A stretch of DNA of 35,516 bases from Mongoliibacter sp. (GCF_007692705.1 NZ_REBN01000162.1:1-35516); one strand, 5' to 3'; positions 1 through 8,276 are shown, counted from the first letter of the stretch. Notes: generated by a model not told the origin, from the sequence alone. Program-made: numbers and translations.

Positions 1-1337
1 CTTTCAGCCTCAAATACCAAATTTCCTTTGTGATACAGTTTCTTAAGAGGGGATAACCTCGCTACTGCCTCGGCTGAACAGGAGGCATCCACCAAATTGA
101 AACTGGCTTCATCTCCTTCTTTTGGCCAAACTTGTTTGCCGTCCTTATCCAATGGAGTGATTCCTTTGGTACCAATCCCTAATGACCTGGAAAGGCCAAA
201 CTCATGGTTATAGCGGTAAAGTTCGGCCATGGTCTTGGCTTTGTCCATCATACTGCCCGTACCAAAAGGCTGCCAATGATCAGTGACGCAGTCGGTACCT
301 GCCATGACTGGTATGCCATATTCCATCAGCTTAGGGATGGGCATTACGTTGTATCCAATCGGAACAGTGGTAGTAATGCCTATCTGAGCTTCTGCGAGGG
401 CTTCGCAGGTAGCCTCTAAAGTATTCTCATCCAAGGCACCGAGAATAAAACAGTGGCTGAGGTAGGTGTTTCCCTTGAGTATAGGGTTTTCGTTGACCTT
501 CGCAATCAAATATTGCACTGTTTGCAGACCTGACTCACCTGTTTCATGCAAGTGTATATCAAGCCCCTTACCATAATCCAGGGCCAATTGAACAGTAAAA
601 TCCATGGTCTTTTCAATATTTCCATCAATGGAAAAAGGGTCCACCCCACCGATAAAATCAATATCCATGCTTGCCGCTTCCTTCATCAAGTCCTGAGATC
701 CTGAATAAAAGACGCCATGCTGGGGAAAGGCAACCAGTTCTGCTCCAAAACCCGACTCTTTTACCTCCAGTGCTTTCTGTAGATTCTTCAAAGAATCCAG
801 TTGAGAAGTAGGCTCTATATTGACATGACTCCTCGCAAAGTCAGTCCCTTTGGACTGTAGCAATTCGACCAGCTTTTTGGCCCGCTCTGTTGAGTGTGGC
901 AATAGGGTAGGAATGACTTCCTTCTCATGTTCGATAAGTTCTTTTACAGTACGGAATTTACTTTCCCTGGCTTTCCATGCTCCACCATAGTAGGTTTTGT
1001 CCAAGTGGATATGCATGTCTTTCATGGCTGGCAGCATCAGCAATCCTTGCGCATCAATGGCATCTGCAGCTGGATTATTGGGAAGAATTTTACTTATTTT
1101 TCCATCTTCCACCTCTATGGTAAATAGCCCGGTCTCAGTGGCAATCACCTCTATCTCATCCCTTATAAATGCAGTTTCTAAGCGGACATTTTTAAAAGTG
1201 TTTTGGGCAAATGGCGTATTGCTAAAAGGAAGGTTTAGCTTGTGGCCAAACCCAATGGATGGAGCGATCAAACCAGCACCTGTAAGTGCTAAAGTTTGGG
1301 AGAGGAAATTTCTCCTGTTGAGCTGTTTGTCTGACAT
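1..1337 (-). CDS. Tat-exported amidohydrolase, cytosine-deaminase-like (3' end cut by window edge)
   Basis: An open frame runs from an ATG at 1337 to the left edge without a stop (445 codons seen), so the C-terminus is missing. The N-terminus has a twin-arginine signal (RRNFL at residues 8-12, then a hydrophobic stretch ending near GFG), which predicts export in folded form. The body shows the metal-dependent amidohydrolase pattern of the cytosine deaminase branch: HIHLDK with H109 and H111, RSHVNIEP, IHLHETGES (His plus catalytic Glu), LSHCFILG, and GTDCVTDHW with D349. CodA-type enzymes end this series with a similar D-x-x-x-D-x-W motif. Likely a zinc or iron hydrolase/deaminase of a cyclic amidine or N-heterocycle; the substrate cannot be read from sequence. 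It has its own promoter and is separated from the fad operon by a terminator. Confidence 0.85.
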   Translation of the reverse strand, partial: MSDKQLNRRNFLSQTLALTGAGLIAPSIGFGHKLNLPFSNTPFAQNTFKNVRLETAFIRDEIEVIATETGLFTIEVEDGKISKILPNNPAADAIDAQGLLMLPAMKDMHIHLDKTYYGGAWKARESKFRTVKELIEHEKEVIPTLLPHSTERAKKLVELLQSKGTDFARSHVNIEPTSQLDSLKNLQKALEVKESGFGAELVAFPQHGVFYSGSQDLMKEAASMDIDFIGGVDPFSIDGNIEKTMDFTVQLALDYGKGLDIHLHETGESGLQTVQYLIAKVNENPILKGNTYLSHCFILGALDENTLEATCEALAEAQIGITTTVPIGYNVMPIPKLMEYGIPVMAGTDCVTDHWQPFGTGSMMDKAKTMAELYRYNHEFGLSRSLGIGTKGITPLDKDGKQVWPKEGDEASFNLVDASCSAEAVARLSPLKKLYHKGNLVFEAE

Positions 1338-1405
1338 GGTTTATTGTTTATGCTCAAAATTAAGTATTGGAATATAAATCAACTGATAAAATTCTTAACC
1401 ATAAA

Positions 1406-1435
1406 CAAATCTATCGAATTCCTCCTATTTGACAA
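1406..1435 (-). promoter_or_regulatory. Bacteroidota-type promoter of the amidohydrolase gene
   Basis: Read on the minus strand, TTG (1435-1433) is followed by exactly 19 bases and then TAGATTTG (1413-1406). This matches the Bacteroidota consensus TTG-N19-21-TAnnTTTG with no mismatch. Transcription would start near 1399, leaving a leader of about 60 nt before the ATG at 1337. Confidence 0.65.
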
Positions 1436-1470
1436 AAATCTATTCAGACAGGTGGTTTGGGATGAAAAAG

Positions 1471-1499
1471 AAAAAGCCCCGGATAAATTCCGAGGCTTT
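1471..1499 (-). terminator. Intrinsic terminator of the fad operon
   Basis: The arms 1473-1483 and 1489-1499 form an 11-position stem with one mismatch around a 5-nt loop. Read on the minus strand the stem is followed by a T-rich tract (TTTTTCTTTTTC). It sits about 30 nt after the fadE stop codon. Confidence 0.8.
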
Positions 1500-1530
1500 C
1501 CGATGAAGATTTTATTTCAAGACACCGAAA

Positions 1531-3330
1531 TCAAGAAAAAGGGTATTTACCTTTCTCAATCATGAAATCTGCGATCTCTCTTCTCAGTTCTTTGGTATTG
1601 ACCAAGTCTGCTTTTGTCCAACGCTTAAGCCCCATCAACATCACCTTTTGCTCATCTCCTTTGGCGAAAGATGCAATGGCTTCTTTGGCTGCGGATTGGA
1701 TGATTTCTGCTGCTTCAAATAAGTATACCCTAGACATGGCAATCTGCTGCTTGCATGCCTCTTCTCCTTTGATAGAAACCAATTTCTCAGTTCTCAAAAT
1801 AGCAGATTCAGCTGCGTAGATTTCGATCATCACATCGGCAAGGTTCATCATGATTTCCTGTTCGGAATCAATTTTATCCTGCAAGGCCATGGCGGCCTTA
1901 CCACCTACCATCAGGAATACTTTCTTCAGGTTTTTGATTACTTCTTTTTCAGCTGCAAAAAGCTCTGAAGTATCAATACTTTCGAAACTCGGTACCGAAG
2001 TCAATTCATTTCCAATTGCCATGGCCGGTCCGAAAAGATCAATTTCTCCTTTCATCGCACGCTTGAGCAACATGCCTACCATCAACATACGGTTGATTTC
2101 GTTGGTACCCTCATATATTCTGGAGATACGGGCATCTCTGTATGCCCTTTCCATTGGTGCATCGGCAGAATAACCCATACCGCCGTAAACCTGCACACCT
2201 TGATCTACTACATAATCCAAAACCTCCGAGCCATGTACCTTGGCAATGGCCGCCTCAATAGCAAACTGCTCCAGGGCTTTCAGTTTGGCTTCAGCATCTG
2301 TCAGTCCTTCTGAGGATATGGCTTCCATCCTGTCTTCAATGTCCTGACCAGCACGGTAACAAAGGGATTCACAGGCATAAATCTTAACAGCCATTTCAGC
2401 CAGCTTTTGCTTTACCGCGCCAAATGTACCAATGGATACACCAAACTGCTTTCTTTCGGTTGCGTATTTTACGGCGTAAGAAGCTACCGTTCTACATCCT
2501 CCCAAAACGCCCGCACCCAATTTGATTCGGCCGATGTTGAGGATATTCACAGCGATTTTAAATCCATTCTGTCTATCAGAAAGCATGTTTTCCACCGGAA
2601 CCTTACAGTCATTGAAAAAGACCTGACGGGTTGAAGAACCTTTTATACCCATCTTTTTCTCTTCTTCATTCATCGTCAAGCCTCCAAAACCCTTTTCGAC
2701 AATAAACGCCGTCAGGTTTTTATCATCTTCTATCTTGGCAAAGACTATAAAGATATCTGCAAAACCAGCATTGGAAATCCACATCTTCTGTCCATTGATG
2801 ATATAATGCTTACCATCATCTGTCAATACCGCTTTGGTTTTACCACTGTTGGCATCAGAACCTGCATCAGGCTCGGTTAGGCAGTAGCATGCCGCCCATT
2901 CACCTGTAGCCAGTTTTGGAAGGTACTTGGCTTTTTGTTCTTCGTTTCCATAATACAAAATAGGCAAAGTACCAATGCCTGTATGGGCACCATAAGTGGT
3001 AGAAAAGGATCCGGCAGCTCCTATGATATCTGCGATGAGCATAGAAGTATTGAAACTCATTCCCATACCACCGAATTCTTCAGGCACCGAGATACCCAAC
3101 AGACCTAGATCACCGGCCTTTTTAAAAATAGAAGGTACTAGTTCCGGGTTTTTCATACTATCGATTTCCTCGATTTTGGGATGGATCTCCGTATCGATAA
3201 AATCCTGGCAGGCCTGTGCCATCATTTTTTGTTCTTCGGAAAACTCTTCAAATATGAAGATATCCTGGGCTGCTGTTTCCTTGATAAGGAACTCACCGCC
3301 ATTGATTGAATTTTTTGTTACTGTTGACAT
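1531..3330 (-). CDS. fadE: Acyl-CoA dehydrogenase, last gene of fadN-fadA-fadE operon
   Basis: A 599-aa FAD-dependent acyl-CoA dehydrogenase for the first oxidation step of the beta-oxidation cycle. Visible signatures are CYCLTEPDAGSDA near residues 149-160 (FAD/substrate loop), MWISNAGFADIF near 183-194, RKQFG at 293-297, the GGMGY motif at 383-387, and the catalytic IYEGTNEI with E407. A roughly 190-residue extension lies C-terminal to the catalytic core, as in long-chain types (VLCAD, Bacillus FadE), rather than the ~380-aa short form. It starts at ATG 3330, 153 nt after fadA, and a terminator follows. The final electron acceptor (ETF) genes are not in the window. The family assignment is certain; long-chain preference is inferred from size and operon. 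Confidence 0.95.
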   Translation of the reverse strand: MSTVTKNSINGGEFLIKETAAQDIFIFEEFSEEQKMMAQACQDFIDTEIHPKIEEIDSMKNPELVPSIFKKAGDLGLLGISVPEEFGGMGMSFNTSMLIADIIGAAGSFSTTYGAHTGIGTLPILYYGNEEQKAKYLPKLATGEWAACYCLTEPDAGSDANSGKTKAVLTDDGKHYIINGQKMWISNAGFADIFIVFAKIEDDKNLTAFIVEKGFGGLTMNEEEKKMGIKGSSTRQVFFNDCKVPVENMLSDRQNGFKIAVNILNIGRIKLGAGVLGGCRTVASYAVKYATERKQFGVSIGTFGAVKQKLAEMAVKIYACESLCYRAGQDIEDRMEAISSEGLTDAEAKLKALEQFAIEAAIAKVHGSEVLDYVVDQGVQVYGGMGYSADAPMERAYRDARISRIYEGTNEINRMLMVGMLLKRAMKGEIDLFGPAMAIGNELTSVPSFESIDTSELFAAEKEVIKNLKKVFLMVGGKAAMALQDKIDSEQEIMMNLADVMIEIYAAESAILRTEKLVSIKGEEACKQQIAMSRVYLFEAAEIIQSAAKEAIASFAKGDEQKVMLMGLKRWTKADLVNTKELRREIADFMIEKGKYPFS

Positions 3331-3335
3331 GATGA

Positions 3336-3486
3336 TAAGATTAAAGATGCAAGAGACAAGAAACCGTCTTGAAACACATCACTTAGCTATTTATTTATTG
3401 TTTTGAAAAGAATCCTGTAAAAGACACAAACCTGTTTCATGAGGATCAACATGTCTTGTTTCTTGATTCTTTATTCTTGATTCTTA
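3336..3486. repeat. Inverted heptad-repeat element filling the fadA-fadE gap (no ORF)
   Basis: On the + strand, 3454-3486 is a run of 7-nt units (TCTTGTT, TCTTGAT, TCTTTAT, TCTTGAT, TCTTA). It ends exactly on the fadA stop codon (3484-3486). The opposite end, 3336-3363, carries the complementary-type units (TAAGATT, AAAGATG, CAAGAGA, CAAGAAA). Segments 3343-3361 and 3454-3472 pair at 16 of 19 positions, so the transcript can form a stem of about 20 bp around a loop of about 90 nt. No open frame is seen inside. The architecture resembles the element that carries the four-helix-bundle gene at 4715-5229. Confidence 0.7.
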
Positions 3487-4659
3487 TTTAAGCAATTCAA
3501 ATACCCCTGCTACTCCCTGTCCACCACCTACACAAGCGGTGACCATTCCGTACTTTTTGTTTTGTCTTCGGAGTTCGTCGAAGAGTTGTACAGAAAGCTT
3601 GGCTCCGGTACATCCGAGTGGGTGTCCAAGTGCGACAGCTCCTCCGTTGACATTGACTTTATCGATATCCATGTCTAGGGATTTGATGACGGCCAAAGCT
3701 TGTACTGCGAAGGCCTCGTTCAATTCGATCAGGTCAATTTTGTCCAAGGTCAATCCAGCTTGTTTCAGCGCTTTCGGCACTGCTTCTTTGGGACCAATAC
3801 CCATGATGCGAGGTTCTACACCTGCAACTGAGTATGACATCATCCTAGCTATTGGTTCGAGGTTGAGTTCTTTTACCATTCTTTCTGACATTACCACTAC
3901 GAAAGCGGCACCGTCAGACGTTTGGGAAGAGTTTCCTGCCGTTACCTGTCCACCTTGCCTAAAGGCCGGTCTAAGGTTAGCCAAGGCCTCCATGGAGGTT
4001 CCCTGTCTAGGACCTTCGTCTGTGTCTACCGTATATTTTCTGGTTTTCCTTTTTCCATTGTCATCCAGGTAGGTTTCTTCTACTTCCACCGGAACAATTT
4101 GGTCTTTGAATTTTCCTTCTTTGATCGCAGCCAAGGCACGGTCATGGGACCTTACTGAGAACTGATCTGCATCTTCTCTAGTGATGTCATATTCTTTGGC
4201 CAATTCTTCAGCCGTCAGACCCATACTCAAGTAGTAGTCTGGGTTTTCAGAGGCGATCTTCCAGTTGAGGGCAGTTTTATAACCCATCATGGGTAACAGG
4301 GACATGGATTCTGTACCACCGGCGATGATACAATCAGCCATTCCAGCCTTGATTTTTCCTACTGCCAGGGCAATCGCTTCAACACCTGACCCGCAATACC
4401 TGTTGATGATAAATCCAGGGTTGTCTACGCCAAGGGCTAGGAGTGATATCATCCTACCCATTTGCATGCCTTGTTCTGCTTCAGGGATGGCATTTCCTAC
4501 AATAAGGTCATCTACCATTTTATTCTCCAAGCCTGGTGTATTGGCCACGAGGTGTTTGATCACATCAGCAGCCAAGTCGTCAGGTCGGTAAAATCTAAAG
4601 CCACCTTTCTTGGCCTTTCCTACCGCTGATCTATATCCGTTTACTATATAAGCTTCCAT
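3484..4659 (-). CDS. fadA: Acetyl-CoA acyltransferase (3-ketoacyl-CoA thiolase)
   Basis: A 391-aa thiolase for the final beta-oxidation step: thiolytic cleavage of 3-ketoacyl-CoA to acetyl-CoA and a shortened acyl-CoA. The nucleophilic cysteine is C89 in NRYCGSG. The C-terminal signatures are GGAVALGHPLGCTGA (H346) and VTACVGGGQG (C376), so all three catalytic residues are present. The length is exactly that of typical FadA proteins, including Bacillus FadA. It is the middle enzyme of the fadN-fadA-fadE block, separated from fadN by an inserted element with a four-helix-bundle gene (4715-5229). A biosynthetic acetoacetyl-CoA thiolase would look similar, but the operon argues for a degradative role. 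Confidence 0.95.
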   Translation of the reverse strand: MEAYIVNGYRSAVGKAKKGGFRFYRPDDLAADVIKHLVANTPGLENKMVDDLIVGNAIPEAEQGMQMGRMISLLALGVDNPGFIINRYCGSGVEAIALAVGKIKAGMADCIIAGGTESMSLLPMMGYKTALNWKIASENPDYYLSMGLTAEELAKEYDITREDADQFSVRSHDRALAAIKEGKFKDQIVPVEVEETYLDDNGKRKTRKYTVDTDEGPRQGTSMEALANLRPAFRQGGQVTAGNSSQTSDGAAFVVVMSERMVKELNLEPIARMMSYSVAGVEPRIMGIGPKEAVPKALKQAGLTLDKIDLIELNEAFAVQALAVIKSLDMDIDKVNVNGGAVALGHPLGCTGAKLSVQLFDELRRQNKKYGMVTACVGGGQGVAGVFELLK

Positions 4660-4714
4660 TTTTTTATTTCTTTTAAGTGTTATTTTGGTTTTAAACTTCT
4701 TGCTTGAATCACTG

Positions 4715-4749
4715 TTAGAAGCGAGAAGCTAGATCCGAGAGACGAGACA
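4715..4749. repeat. Left inverted arm of heptad repeats flanking the four-helix-bundle gene
   Basis: Five 7-nt units on the + strand: TTAGAAG, CGAGAAG, CTAGATC, CGAGAGA, CGAGACA. They match the reverse complement of the right-hand array (5195-5229) at 29 of 35 positions. The arm lies between the four-helix-bundle stop codon (4761) and the fadA start (4659). Confidence 0.75.
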
Positions 4750-4760
4750 GTTTAACGTCT

Positions 4761-5132
4761 TCAGTATGGGTTTGCTTCTAGAGATGATTTGAAACCGATA
4801 ATCATTTTTTGGATTTCATCTAACTCTTTGTTTAATGAATCAAAGCTTTCCTGATTTAATAAACCTATTCTTGAAGCGATAATTGTTTGAGTTTCCAACT
4901 CAAAACTCTCTCCCAAGCTAATGTCCAAACAGTTTGTCATTGCTTTAGAGGAGCTTCTAGCAGAGCCTTCAGCAATGTTTGAAGGAATAGAAACACTTGA
5001 TCTTCTCATTTGAGAGGTTAAACCAAATTTTTCTTCTACAGGAAAAGAGTTCGTTATCTGATAAACATTTACTGCCAAATCCACCGCTTTATTCCAAACT
5101 TTCAGATTTTTAAAATTATGTCTCAATTTCAT
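4761..5132 (-). CDS. Four-helix bundle protein (23S rRNA intervening-sequence protein family)
   Basis: A 123-aa protein with the hallmarks of the S23/IVP four-helix-bundle family: an N-terminal FKNLKVWNKAVDLAVNVY helix, then FPVEEKFGLTSQMRRSSVSIPSN, the highly conserved IAEGSAR, and a C-terminal amphipathic helix pair. Members were first seen inside intervening sequences of 23S rRNA genes and also occur scattered in Bacteroidota genomes. Their biochemical role is not established. The gene is inserted between fadN and fadA, which are adjacent in the equivalent operon of Bacillus, and is bracketed by inverted heptad-repeat arrays. It is co-oriented with the operon, so it would be co-transcribed. 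It is probably a passenger rather than a fatty-acid gene. Confidence 0.9.
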   Translation of the reverse strand: MKLRHNFKNLKVWNKAVDLAVNVYQITNSFPVEEKFGLTSQMRRSSVSIPSNIAEGSARSSSKAMTNCLDISLGESFELETQTIIASRIGLLNQESFDSLNKELDEIQKMIIGFKSSLEANPY

Positions 5133-5180
5133 AACAAAAGATTTTGTTTAATTAACACCTATTTTACAGTTTCTATCTAC

Positions 5181-5229
5181 CTTCTCGCTTCTCGCTTCTC
5201 GTCTCTCGCTTCTCGTTTCTCGCTTCTAA
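5181..5229. repeat. Tandem heptad array (7 x 7 nt) overlapping the fadN stop codon
   Basis: Seven consecutive 7-nt units on the + strand: CTTCTCG three times, TCTCTCG, CTTCTCG, TTTCTCG, CTTCTAA. The final unit contains the fadN stop codon (5226-5228, TAG on the minus strand). Its last five units form an imperfect inverted repeat (29/35) with 4715-4749, enclosing the four-helix-bundle gene. Confidence 0.85.
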
Positions 5230-7631
5230 TTCCTCAACGGTTTACCTTTAAACAGAATGCTATGGATTCTTTCAAGGGTTTTTTTCTCACCTGTCAAACT
5301 TAGGAAAGCTTCGCGTTCAAGATCCAGCAGGTATTGCTCACTTACCAATGTAGGAGCAGAGAGGTCTCCGCCTGACATTACCCAAGCCAGTTTTCTCGCA
5401 ATCTTGGCATCGTGCTCTGAAATATATTTTCCATACGACATCCCTGTGATGCCTGCTTCAAACAAGGCCAGGGAAGTTTTTCCCAATACTTTGATATCTG
5501 TACGCTCGGTAGGCTGTGAATAGCCTGCTTCGTAAAGAGATAAGACTTTTGCTTTTGCTTCAGCCAATTGCCTGTTTCTGTTCAGTGTGATGGAGTCTTT
5601 AACCTGCAAGTAGCCTAGTCCTCTTGCTTCTTCTGCAGAGGTGGACACCTTGGCAGTAGCGATATTCATAAAATATTCCTGCAACCTGTTCAATTCTACA
5701 TCACCTTCTTTGGTTTCATGTGAAAATCTAAGTGTCATCTCTTTTGTACCACCACCGGCTGGAATCAATCCCACACCAAACTCTACCAAGCCCATATACA
5801 ATTCAGCATGAGCCTGTACCGCATCTGCATGAAGGGACAGTTCACAACCGCCTCCTAAAGCCATATTGTGTGGTGCTACCACTACAGGTACTGAGGAATA
5901 CCTGGCACGCATCATGGTTTTCTGGAAACCTGCTATCATCAGATTGATTTCATCATATTCCTGATCCCCGGCAAACATAAATAGCATAGCCAAATTGGCC
6001 CCTGCAGAAAAGTTGGCCCCTTCATTACCTATGACTAGTCCTTTGTAGGATTTCTCTGCCATGGCTATGGCTGTGTTGATTCCTTCAATAACTTCTTGCC
6101 CTAAGGCATTCATTTTTGTGTGGAATTCCAATCCGATCACATCGTCCCCCATATAGTATATGGATGAACCTGCATTGCCCCAAAGTTTTTTGTCTGCTGC
6201 TTTGAGCGTTTCCAAAATGACAAAATCCTCTGCCCCTGGAATAGGTTTGTAGCTTTGGGAAGGTATATCGTAATACATACGTTGACCTCCTTCTACCTTA
6301 TAAAAACTTCCGATTCCATTCTTGATCATTTCATGGACCCAAGGAGCAGCTTTTTCTCCTGCAGCTTCCATTTTCTCGACGGTCTCTTTCACACCCAGTA
6401 TATCCCAAGTTTCGAAAGGACCATATTCCCAACCAAATCCAGCTGAAACGGCCTGATCTATTCTGTACAATTCGTCGGAAATTTCAGGAATACGGTGTGA
6501 GCAATATTTGAACAGGTCATAGAAAGATGCCCTATAGAACTCACCTGCCCTATCGTCAAAATTCACCAAAAACTTGATTCTCTTTTTTAGGTCATCAATA
6601 TCCTTGGATGCTTCCAAAGCTTTGAATTTTGGTTTTTCTACATCTTTATATTCGTAGGTATCAAAATCAAGTTCCTTAAGCTCTTTACGTCCATCTTTAT
6701 GACGGATCATTTTGAAATAGCCCTGTCCAGTCTTATCTCCCCACCATTTGTTTTCATATAGTTTTTCAACAATGGTAGGAAGTTTAAATTTTTCCCGTGA
6801 CTCGTCATGCTCCAAAGTCTTGTAAAGGTTGTTGGCCACGTTGACTGTGGTATCCAAACCAACCACATCCATGGTCCGGAAAGTCGCAGATTTGGCTCTA
6901 CCAATAAGAGTACCGGTAAGTTTATCAACTTCAGATACCCCAAGGCCCATTTTTTCTATTGTATGCATTCCGGAGATAATGGCATAGACGCCAATCCTAT
7001 TTGCAATAAAAGCTGGTGTATCCTTACAAAGAACAGTTTCTTTACCCAAGAACTTATCTCCATACTCCATCAAGAAATCAATGTTGGCAGGGTCTGATTT
7101 GGGTCCTGGAATTATTTCCAACAACTTCAAATACCTTGGAGGATTGAAAAAGTGGGTTCCTGCAAAATTAACCTGGAAATCTTCCGATCTTCCATCGCAC
7201 ATCAGGTGCATAGGTATTCCGGAAGTGTTGGAGGTTATCAAAGTTCCTGGCTTCCTGTGCTTTTCTACTTTTTCAAAAAGTGATTGCTTGATATCAAGTC
7301 TTTCCACAATGACTTCAAGTACCCAATCGTAGTCTTTGATCTTTGGAAGGTCGTCGTCAAAATTACCGGTAGTTATACGGTCCACATATGCCTTGTCATA
7401 CAGAGATGAAGGCTTTGATTTCAAGGTGTTTTGTAAAGCATCGTTTACAATCCTATTCCTCACCGTCTTATCTGAGAGGCTAAGACCTTTTTTCTCTTCC
7501 TGTTCTGTCAGTTCCTTGGGAACGATATCGAGCATCAAAACCTGCACACCAATATTGGCAAAATGACAGGCTATTCTCGATCCCATTACTCCTGAACCTA
7601 AAATGGCTACTTTTTTAATGGTTCTTTTCAT
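5226..7631 (-). CDS. fadN: 3-hydroxyacyl-CoA dehydrogenase / enoyl-CoA hydratase
   Basis: An 801-aa bifunctional beta-oxidation enzyme. The N-terminal half is an NAD-dependent 3-hydroxyacyl-CoA dehydrogenase: Rossmann motif LGSGVMGSRIA (G12-G17) and catalytic-type GTHFFNPP with H160, followed by a helical domain with the KDTPAFIANRIG signature. The C-terminal part is an enoyl-CoA hydratase/crotonase fold with NFSAGANLAML (oxyanion loop) and MALGGGCELSLHADA. The segment GLVEFGVGLIPAGGGT follows, and both catalytic glutamates appear present. The domain order (dehydrogenase first, hydratase last) is that of Bacillus FadN and opposite to E. coli FadB. It starts at ATG 7631, 99 nt after the MarR gene, and its stop codon lies inside a heptad-repeat array. 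Confidence 0.93.
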   Translation of the reverse strand: MKRTIKKVAILGSGVMGSRIACHFANIGVQVLMLDIVPKELTEQEEKKGLSLSDKTVRNRIVNDALQNTLKSKPSSLYDKAYVDRITTGNFDDDLPKIKDYDWVLEVIVERLDIKQSLFEKVEKHRKPGTLITSNTSGIPMHLMCDGRSEDFQVNFAGTHFFNPPRYLKLLEIIPGPKSDPANIDFLMEYGDKFLGKETVLCKDTPAFIANRIGVYAIISGMHTIEKMGLGVSEVDKLTGTLIGRAKSATFRTMDVVGLDTTVNVANNLYKTLEHDESREKFKLPTIVEKLYENKWWGDKTGQGYFKMIRHKDGRKELKELDFDTYEYKDVEKPKFKALEASKDIDDLKKRIKFLVNFDDRAGEFYRASFYDLFKYCSHRIPEISDELYRIDQAVSAGFGWEYGPFETWDILGVKETVEKMEAAGEKAAPWVHEMIKNGIGSFYKVEGGQRMYYDIPSQSYKPIPGAEDFVILETLKAADKKLWGNAGSSIYYMGDDVIGLEFHTKMNALGQEVIEGINTAIAMAEKSYKGLVIGNEGANFSAGANLAMLFMFAGDQEYDEINLMIAGFQKTMMRARYSSVPVVVAPHNMALGGGCELSLHADAVQAHAELYMGLVEFGVGLIPAGGGTKEMTLRFSHETKEGDVELNRLQEYFMNIATAKVSTSAEEARGLGYLQVKDSITLNRNRQLAEAKAKVLSLYEAGYSQPTERTDIKVLGKTSLALFEAGITGMSYGKYISEHDAKIARKLAWVMSGGDLSAPTLVSEQYLLDLEREAFLSLTGEKKTLERIHSILFKGKPLRN

Positions 7632-7730
7632 TTGTTTATTGTTTTTTAATAGTCCTATAATGCTTCATATGTTTGACAACCTTTTGAATGGTAATGTCTT
7701 TAGCATATTTGGCCTTATAGAATTTTTGGT

Positions 7731-8210
7731 TTAGAGTTCGTAGACTTTTTTATTGTCGTACGGCGTTGGGTTTAATGTTTCTGAATTGATTAAATCTATT
7801 ACTTGATTGATTTTCTGGAATACAGAAAAAAACAAGTCTAACTCTTCTTCGCTGACATGTTCTCTTACCAATACGTTAAAATTCTTAATCGTTTTAACAG
7901 AGATTTCTTTTTTCTTTTTTCCCTCTTCGGTGAGGAATATTCTCACTGATCTCTTGTCAATCGGATCAGGCTTCTTGAATATCAGCCCTTTTTCTTCCAT
8001 ATTCTTGAGCATCCTGGTGAGACTTCTGGCTTCCAAACCCATCATAGGAGCAATTTTAGTGGCAGGAGTACCTTCCTTGGAATTGATATTGATCAATACA
8101 AATCCAATGGAGGTAGTAAAATCCTGTTGTGCTGCTTTTTGGTTATACATCCTTGAAATTGCATGCCAGGCACTCTTAATATGGTAGTCTACTGTTTCTT
8201 CGCGCTTCAT
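7731..8210 (-). CDS. MarR-family transcriptional regulator, probable fad operon repressor
   Basis: A winged-helix protein of 159 aa when the ATG at 8210 is used; the frame extends two codons to a TTG at 8216, which is less likely. The MarR core shows GTPATKIAPMMGLEARSLTRMLKNMEEKGLI (recognition helix region), then the wing KPDPIDKRSVRIFLTEEGKK, which is the conserved D-x-R-x-x-x-x-x-LT motif of the family. The flanking helices would form the dimer. It is the first gene of the fadN-fadA-fadE operon, and two perfect palindromes lie 40-80 nt upstream. The simplest reading is an autoregulated repressor that senses an acyl-CoA or fatty acid. The ligand is inferred from context only. Confidence 0.88.
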   Translation of the reverse strand: MKREETVDYHIKSAWHAISRMYNQKAAQQDFTTSIGFVLININSKEGTPATKIAPMMGLEARSLTRMLKNMEEKGLIFKKPDPIDKRSVRIFLTEEGKKKKEISVKTIKNFNVLVREHVSEEELDLFFSVFQKINQVIDLINSETLNPTPYDNKKVYEL

Positions 8211-8247
8211 AAGCAAATTAATGTGAGACTAATTTACAAAAAATATT

Positions 8248-8261
8248 GTATGCATGCATAC
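8248..8261. promoter_or_regulatory. Palindromic operator 1 upstream of MarR-fadNAE
   Basis: GTATGCATGCATAC is a perfect 14-bp palindrome. On the minus strand it ends 3 nt before a TATTTTTTG sequence (8245-8237) that resembles a -7 element with one extra base, so a bound repressor would cover the promoter spacer. A second palindrome with the same 12-bp core lies 29 bp away (centre to centre). Confidence 0.7.
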
Positions 8262-8276
8262 TAAATTGAAAAAAAG

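Noticed and set aside
997-1377. Plus-strand open frame of 126 codons
   Set aside because: It lies antisense to the amidohydrolase gene, whose minus-strand frame carries all the family motifs and a consensus promoter.
3539-4072. Plus-strand open frame of 177 codons inside fadA
   Set aside because: Antisense shadow of the thiolase; the thiolase frame holds all catalytic residues.
5181-5229. CRISPR-like array
   Set aside because: The units are 7 nt and contiguous, with no spacers and no cas genes nearby.
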